Below, piece after piece: positions 60,193 to 64,000 of a stretch of DNA of 64,000 nt (its first letter is position 1; each line of letters begins with the position of its first letter). Under the pieces are notes generated by a model. That model was given only the letters and a program-made list of their open reading frames with translations, was not told where the DNA came from and did not search any database. Source of the DNA: Thalassospira sp. HJ. GTDB taxonomy: Bacteria; Pseudomonadota; Alphaproteobacteria; Rhodospirillales; Thalassospiraceae. The position numbers were made by a program, and so were the translations under genes. The stretch lies in the NCBI RefSeq assembly GCF_000948415.1, contig NZ_JYII01000010.1, positions 248,001 to 312,000 on the forward strand, read 5' to 3'.

Positions 60193-61112
60193 TGCAGTAT
60201 TTCTACGAAACATACGGTTTGAAGATCGGGAGTGATCTTGTTCTTAACGATTATTGGACCGATGAACACCCAGAAGTCGTGCGTGATGTTATGATTGAAC
60301 GGGGAAAAGTCCCAGGCCAGATTGCAGGCAACTGCATCCATAGAGGGCCCAATTGGGAAATGAGTGAGGACGCCTTCATTATTCATGTCCCAAGGGTGGG
60401 AGCTTACCTTATAGAAGCGGGAAACAGGATCGTTTATGAAGCCGCGCCGAAAGTCGAGGATCGGGACGTAGGGCTCTTTCTTTTCGATGTTGCTTTGCCG
60501 ATACTGCTGCATCAGCGCAAGGTTGTTGCACTCAGGGCCTCTGCTGTACTTGTGAACGGTAAGGCGGTCCTCCTGTGTGGTGCATCGGGTACAGGTAAAT
60601 CGATTTTGGCGGAGAGCTTAGCCCAACGTGGCCATCCAGTCTTGGCTGATACCTGTGCCTCGATCAGTTTGGGTGCGGGCGGGATGCCCTGCCTGTTGCC
60701 GGAAGGCCCGAAGATCAGATTGTGGGGGCGAGCGTTGGAAAAGAAGGGCTTTGATCCTGTCGATCATACAGTGCTCCGATCCTGTAAGCTCAAGTATCTT
60801 GTGTCGTCATTGCCGGCTTCTCGAGAACAGGCTGCGATTGGTGCCATTTATTTCCTGATAGAACACAGACCACCTCGAACAGCCGGTATCGAACGGCTGG
60901 ACGCGATCAATGCATCCCACTATTTGGTCATGAATGCCCTCCGGCCACGCCTGCTTCAAGCCATGAATCTAATGCCGAAGTTTTTTTCAATGGCAGCACA
61001 AATGTCAGCGAAATCAGAAATGTATACATTAACGTGTGAGCGTGACGTTACGGTATTTGACACCTTCGCCGGACAAATGGATGCGCAATGGCAGGGTGAA
61101 GGCACGATATGA
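60189..61112 (+). CDS. HprK-like protein (second copy, divergent active site)
   Basis: The 307-residue protein has the same fold as the kinase at 54708: ALRASAVLVNGKAVLLCGASGTGKSILAESLAQRGHPVLADTCASI, Walker A at 131-138. Two usual features are changed: LHASA is LRASA (Arg for His) and the DD pair is ADT. It may bind nucleotide without phosphorylating, have another acceptor, or pair with the first kinase. It overlaps both neighbours by four bases (ATGA), so translation is tightly coupled. Confidence 0.75.
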   Translation: MMQYFYETYGLKIGSDLVLNDYWTDEHPEVVRDVMIERGKVPGQIAGNCIHRGPNWEMSEDAFIIHVPRVGAYLIEAGNRIVYEAAPKVEDRDVGLFLFDVALPILLHQRKVVALRASAVLVNGKAVLLCGASGTGKSILAESLAQRGHPVLADTCASISLGAGGMPCLLPEGPKIRLWGRALEKKGFDPVDHTVLRSCKLKYLVSSLPASREQAAIGAIYFLIEHRPPRTAGIERLDAINASHYLVMNALRPRLLQAMNLMPKFFSMAAQMSAKSEMYTLTCERDVTVFDTFAGQMDAQWQGEGTI

Positions 61113-62005
61113 AAAATCTATACTGGCTTGCCTCTTATCCTAAGTCAGGAAATACGTGGCTTCGTATCTTGCTTGATAATCTTTCTCGTCCAATGCCGGA
61201 AAAATTTACCGTAAACGATCTTAGCGCAATTTTGACCTCTACAGATCGGCGTACTTTTGACGATTCTACTTTGCTTAGTAGTGGATTACTTGATGTGCAC
61301 GAGATCGAAGATTTGCGCCCAAAAGTGCATGTTGAATTTGCTCAGGTAGACCATCATGCAGCCCCCCATAGCGTCGGCCATCACCCCGGTGATGGAGAGT
61401 TCCCACAGTTTACCAAGGTTCACGACGCCTATCGCTACCTGAGCGATGGCACACCGCTATTGGGTGGGGTGCGGGCGGCAAAAGGCGCCATCTATGTCGT
61501 GCGTGATCCGAGAGGCGTTGCACCGTCTTACGCGCATCACATAAATGTCGATCTTGGTGAAGCTATCGCCGATATGGCGAACAGCGAAATGGTTCATCGC
61601 GATTTCAAGGATCATCAACGGCGACACTTGCCGATTATTTATTCTGACTGGAGTGGACATGTCGCAAGTTGGCTGGAACAAACTGATTTGCCGGTACATT
61701 TGATCCGCTATGAAGATATGATGTCAGATACCGTTTCCGTGCTTCGTAAGTTATTGGAATTTCTTGATTGGCAGTGTTCAGAAGACCAAATCTGTCGGGC
61801 AGTGGAAGCATCCCGCTTCGAGACGCTTCAGGCACAAGAGAGAAAGTCCGGTTTTCGTGAGGCTCCGAATCCTACTTTCTTCAGAAGAGGTCTGGTTGAT
61901 GGTTGGCGCGACGAGTTGACTAAAGCACAAATCAGAGACATTGAATGCCAACATGCAAAGATGATGGCTCAGTTGGGCTATGTCCCGCTCAATACGGACA
62001 TTTAG
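61109..62005 (+). CDS. PAPS-dependent sulfotransferase (second copy)
   Basis: The 298-residue protein has textbook sulfotransferase motifs: 5'-phosphosulfate loop YWLASYPKSGNTWLRIL (about 5-21), the 3'-phosphate block YVVRDPRGVAPSYAHH, and the C-terminal FRRGLVDGWRDELTKAQ (RxGxxxxW). It should transfer sulfate from PAPS to a hydroxyl. In this cluster likely acceptors are Tyr or Ser of the peptide, or a group added by the oxygenases. It is 13 bases upstream of the B1 gene. Confidence 0.85.
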   Translation: MKNLYWLASYPKSGNTWLRILLDNLSRPMPEKFTVNDLSAILTSTDRRTFDDSTLLSSGLLDVHEIEDLRPKVHVEFAQVDHHAAPHSVGHHPGDGEFPQFTKVHDAYRYLSDGTPLLGGVRAAKGAIYVVRDPRGVAPSYAHHINVDLGEAIADMANSEMVHRDFKDHQRRHLPIIYSDWSGHVASWLEQTDLPVHLIRYEDMMSDTVSVLRKLLEFLDWQCSEDQICRAVEASRFETLQAQERKSGFREAPNPTFFRRGLVDGWRDELTKAQIRDIECQHAKMMAQLGYVPLNTDI

Positions 62006-62017
62006 CGGAGTAAAACG

Positions 62018-62302
62018 ATGGATAAGTATGAAAACAATTTGATCAAGCGTACAGACAGTTGGATCGCGGCACGTTCGGGCGAAGAAACATTGATGATGCA
62101 GGTGCAAACCGGCCAGTACATGAGTTTGAACGATACAGCAACGGCGGTTTGGGAGGCGCTGGAGAAACCAGCGATGTTCCAAGACGTGGTTGCAGCAGTC
62201 GTCTCCGAGTTCGAGGTCTCTGAAGAACAGGCTGAGCGTGACGTCGAAACCCTGCTTGATGGTTTGATCAAGAACGATGTTTTGAGCGTTGAAAAGAGTT
62301 AG
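62018..62302 (+). CDS. PqqD-family RiPP recognition protein (lasso B1)
   Basis: The 94-residue protein is a PqqD-like RiPP recognition element: TDSWIAARSGEETLMMQVQTGQYMSLNDTATAVWEALEKPAMFQDVVAAVVSEFEVSEEQAERDVETLLDGLIKNDVLSV, a three-strand then helical winged fold. B1 binds the YxxP leader motif and presents the precursor to B2 and the cyclase. It is the last gene of the plus-strand operon, far from B2, whereas B1 and B2 are adjacent in most split lasso clusters. Confidence 0.85.
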   Translation: MDKYENNLIKRTDSWIAARSGEETLMMQVQTGQYMSLNDTATAVWEALEKPAMFQDVVAAVVSEFEVSEEQAERDVETLLDGLIKNDVLSVEKS

Positions 62303-62366
62303 AGCCTTTCTCTGATCGGCAGGTTCCACTGCCCGGAATTTTTTGTGGAGTGTCTTTGCAGTTTTG

Positions 62367-62410
62367 AGGCGGGAATTGGCAGACCAGATCGCCGATTTCC
62401 CGCCTTTTGT
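62367..62410 (+). terminator. Rho-independent terminator of the RiPP tailoring operon
   Basis: AGGCGGGAA/TTCCCGCCT with a 21-base loop is followed by TTTGTG, about 65 bases after the B1 stop. Confidence 0.7.
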
Positions 62411-62528
62411 GTTCTTGAGGGCTTTTTTTCATGCTCTTCACTTTTGCGACTTTCGAAGGGCAGTTCTACAGTCGGCAGAAGCTCGTCGAGAGGAAACAAA
62501 GGCATCCTTTTCTGCTAGGGTCGTGACC

Positions 62529-63842
62529 CTAGCCATCTGTTTTTCCTTTTATAAACCGCTTGAGCCAAAAAACGGGGCGGAGAAAAATATACAAGGGAAA
62601 AAGTGCGGATGGCAATTGTAACTCGGAAAGGTCTTCAAAATTGATCAGCCAGCGCAATGTGAGGCGCATGCGATATGAAAAGGTTGATTTCAAATGGAAT
62701 TGCCGCAAGAAAATCAAGGTTCGAGCCCACCTTGGAGAAACCTCTTTGCCTAATTGGCTTGACTCGCAAAAAGAACAACGAAATGCAGAAATCAGCCGTC
62801 TATATCGTTTTGATCTTGGCGCCGAAGGCGGTGTGCTAATTTTCAACTCTTTTCCATAAAACGTACGGATAAAGTCCAGACTGCTAAACATCACATCAGA
62901 AAGGTCATATTTGCGAGCAAGGCGAACTGCCTCGTTATAGTCATCGGATGGAATGATTTTGCTAAATGCGACGATATCGTCCATCCATTTCAAATATATC
63001 CAGAAGTGTTTTGCACCATGTGCGAGAAGATAAAGCAGGTTGTCTGAATGCCCTAGGGTTGGAAGGACTTTTCCTGTTAACGCAATGACCGTGCGTTTGT
63101 GCCACAACTCATCGAAGGCAATATCAAGATAGTTCGGGTTTTCAAAAAGACGCCAGTGAATTTCAATCCGGGTAGAAGCAAACTCATAGCAAGCGACATT
63201 GTCGCGGGCCATGAAAATTTTTTGCTGTAAATTCGATAAATCAGCCTTGGGATGCAGGCGTATAAAACCTTTCGTTCTTAGTATCTTATCAACTTTCCTC
63301 ACATCCTCCTGAGAAATAAGAAAATCCAAATCAAGGCTTCGGCGGTAGATGCTGCTGCCATGAATCTGTTGCGAAAGTACCGGTCCTTTGATGGCCAAAA
63401 AGCGGATGCAGTGTTGATCAAATATATCGCTGACATTATGCAATGTGCGAAGAAGCTTCATTGCACGCATGGACTGCTGTTTGTAAGATTTGGTGATTTT
63501 GCTTTGGACATTTGGCGGAATTGGCGAAGACGGATATGACGCGAGCTGATTGCAAAGCGGAGACAGATAGCCGTGGCGATTTGCCATTACAACAAACCGT
63601 TTCCAGTCCCATGTGGGCGTAGTGTCCAAATGTATTTCTTGGCGGGCCAGTTCTGAAGGTGGGTTGCAAAGTTCCAAAAGAAGATCCAGTTCGCTGAACC
63701 GATTTTTGGTGCTGATAAAAGGAGGTAATTTCGACAATTTCACAAATCCACAGGTTTGGGCAGGGAGTAGTATATTCGTTTGGCAAAAGATGGACACTGC
63801 GCAGAATTTAAGGTGTTTTTTGCGGCAAGAGACTGATATCAA
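62529..63842 (-). CDS. Nucleotidyltransferase family protein (lasso cluster type)
   Basis: The 437-residue frame has the PF14907-like nucleotidyltransferase core: IRFLAIKGPVLSQQIHGSSIYRRSLDLDFLIS (about 147-177) with the DLD metal pair (Asp171, Asp173), and EIHWRLFENP further on. Such proteins are common in lasso clusters with HprK-like kinases, where they are thought to extend or decorate the tail phosphate. The first 35 residues are unlike the family, so a GTG start near residue 34 is also possible. It converges with the operon. Confidence 0.8.
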   Translation of the reverse strand: MISVSCRKKHLKFCAVSIFCQTNILLPAQTCGFVKLSKLPPFISTKNRFSELDLLLELCNPPSELARQEIHLDTTPTWDWKRFVVMANRHGYLSPLCNQLASYPSSPIPPNVQSKITKSYKQQSMRAMKLLRTLHNVSDIFDQHCIRFLAIKGPVLSQQIHGSSIYRRSLDLDFLISQEDVRKVDKILRTKGFIRLHPKADLSNLQQKIFMARDNVACYEFASTRIEIHWRLFENPNYLDIAFDELWHKRTVIALTGKVLPTLGHSDNLLYLLAHGAKHFWIYLKWMDDIVAFSKIIPSDDYNEAVRLARKYDLSDVMFSSLDFIRTFYGKELKISTPPSAPRSKRYRRLISAFRCSFCESSQLGKEVSPRWARTLIFLRQFHLKSTFSYRMRLTLRWLINFEDLSELQLPSALFPLYIFLRPVFWLKRFIKGKTDG

Positions 63843-64000
63843 AATTGACTAATTTGGATGGCATACTGTGTTCCACAACAGTGTACCAGAAGGTGGATGA
63901 TGACAGTCATGTGCGCGAGGGTATCTTTCGGGGAGTGCGATTTTGCGCAGGAGGTCATCGTAAGTGGTCTTCATTTTCAAACAAGGGGATGCCGTTGAAA
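63843..64000. other. Region to the window end, no gene assigned
   Basis: Short frames of about 30-40 codons exist on both strands but show neither a YxxP leader motif nor protein-family features. The cluster may continue past the window. Confidence 0.4.

Noticed and set aside
63843..64000. Possible precursor or transposase fragment at the window end
   Set aside because: Frames of about 30-40 codons without leader motif or recognisable domain; the region is cut by the window.

Overview
The window looks like chromosomal DNA of an alphaproteobacterium of the order Rhodospirillales, most likely Thalassospira or a close relative. This is inferred from gene content, moderately high GC and the carA-carB-greA and yqeY-dnaG-rpoD gene order; no database was searched. 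About 50 kb of core genome is followed by about 14 kb of accessory DNA that starts at a tRNA gene.

Core part (1-50 kb). 1-7.5 kb: nitroreductase (cut by the window edge), ferredoxin-NADP reductase, a PAS sensor protein, CsaA-like protein, phasin, TetR regulator, ProC, YbjN protein and UbiK. 7.9-13.2 kb: heptose epimerase HldD, Lgt, a NDUFAF7-type methyltransferase, PgeF and a lipoprotein. 13.5-17.2 kb: prs, rplY, pth, ychF. 17.3-25.5 kb: a glutamine amidotransferase, a DUF2478 protein with a zinc alcohol dehydrogenase, a rhomboid protease, OxyR divergent from ahpC-ahpD, a hydrolase and an aspartate aminotransferase. 25.8-31 kb: UvrB, MsrP, an amidase and Dps. 31-34 kb: a membrane adenylate/guanylate cyclase with two tandem pairs of candidate small RNAs, one pair on each side. 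34.3-49.8 kb: a LysR regulator, TrxB, an Lrp regulator, a chemoreceptor, GreA, CarB, CarA, YqeY, DnaG and RpoD.

Accessory part (50-64 kb). A tRNA(CAT) gene ends inside a 41-base perfect palindrome. Next come a broken IS5-family element and a lasso-peptide-type RiPP gene cluster. Its parts are a transglutaminase-like B2 protease (minus strand, 51.4-51.9 kb), a 53-residue precursor too small for ordinary ORF calling (minus strand, 52104-52265), an asparagine-synthetase-like cyclase, and a long plus-strand run of tailoring genes: HprK-like kinase, sulfotransferase, 2OG-Fe(II) oxygenase, a second such oxygenase, a flavin-dependent halogenase, a second HprK-like protein, a second sulfotransferase and a PqqD-like recognition protein (B1). 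A converging nucleotidyltransferase closes the set. The expected chemistry is leader binding by B1, cleavage by B2 and ring closure by the cyclase, followed by modification of the tail, whose last residue is Ser. Combining kinase, sulfotransferase, oxygenase and halogenase functions around one lasso precursor is unusual, and I consider this the most interesting system here.

The window also holds a family of interspersed palindromic elements (7557-7823, 19688-19788, 52419-52683, and probably 11009-11279). They share short core blocks, while the arms of the inner stems differ between copies but stay self-complementary. One copy lies in the divergent promoter region between the RiPP precursor and its cyclase.
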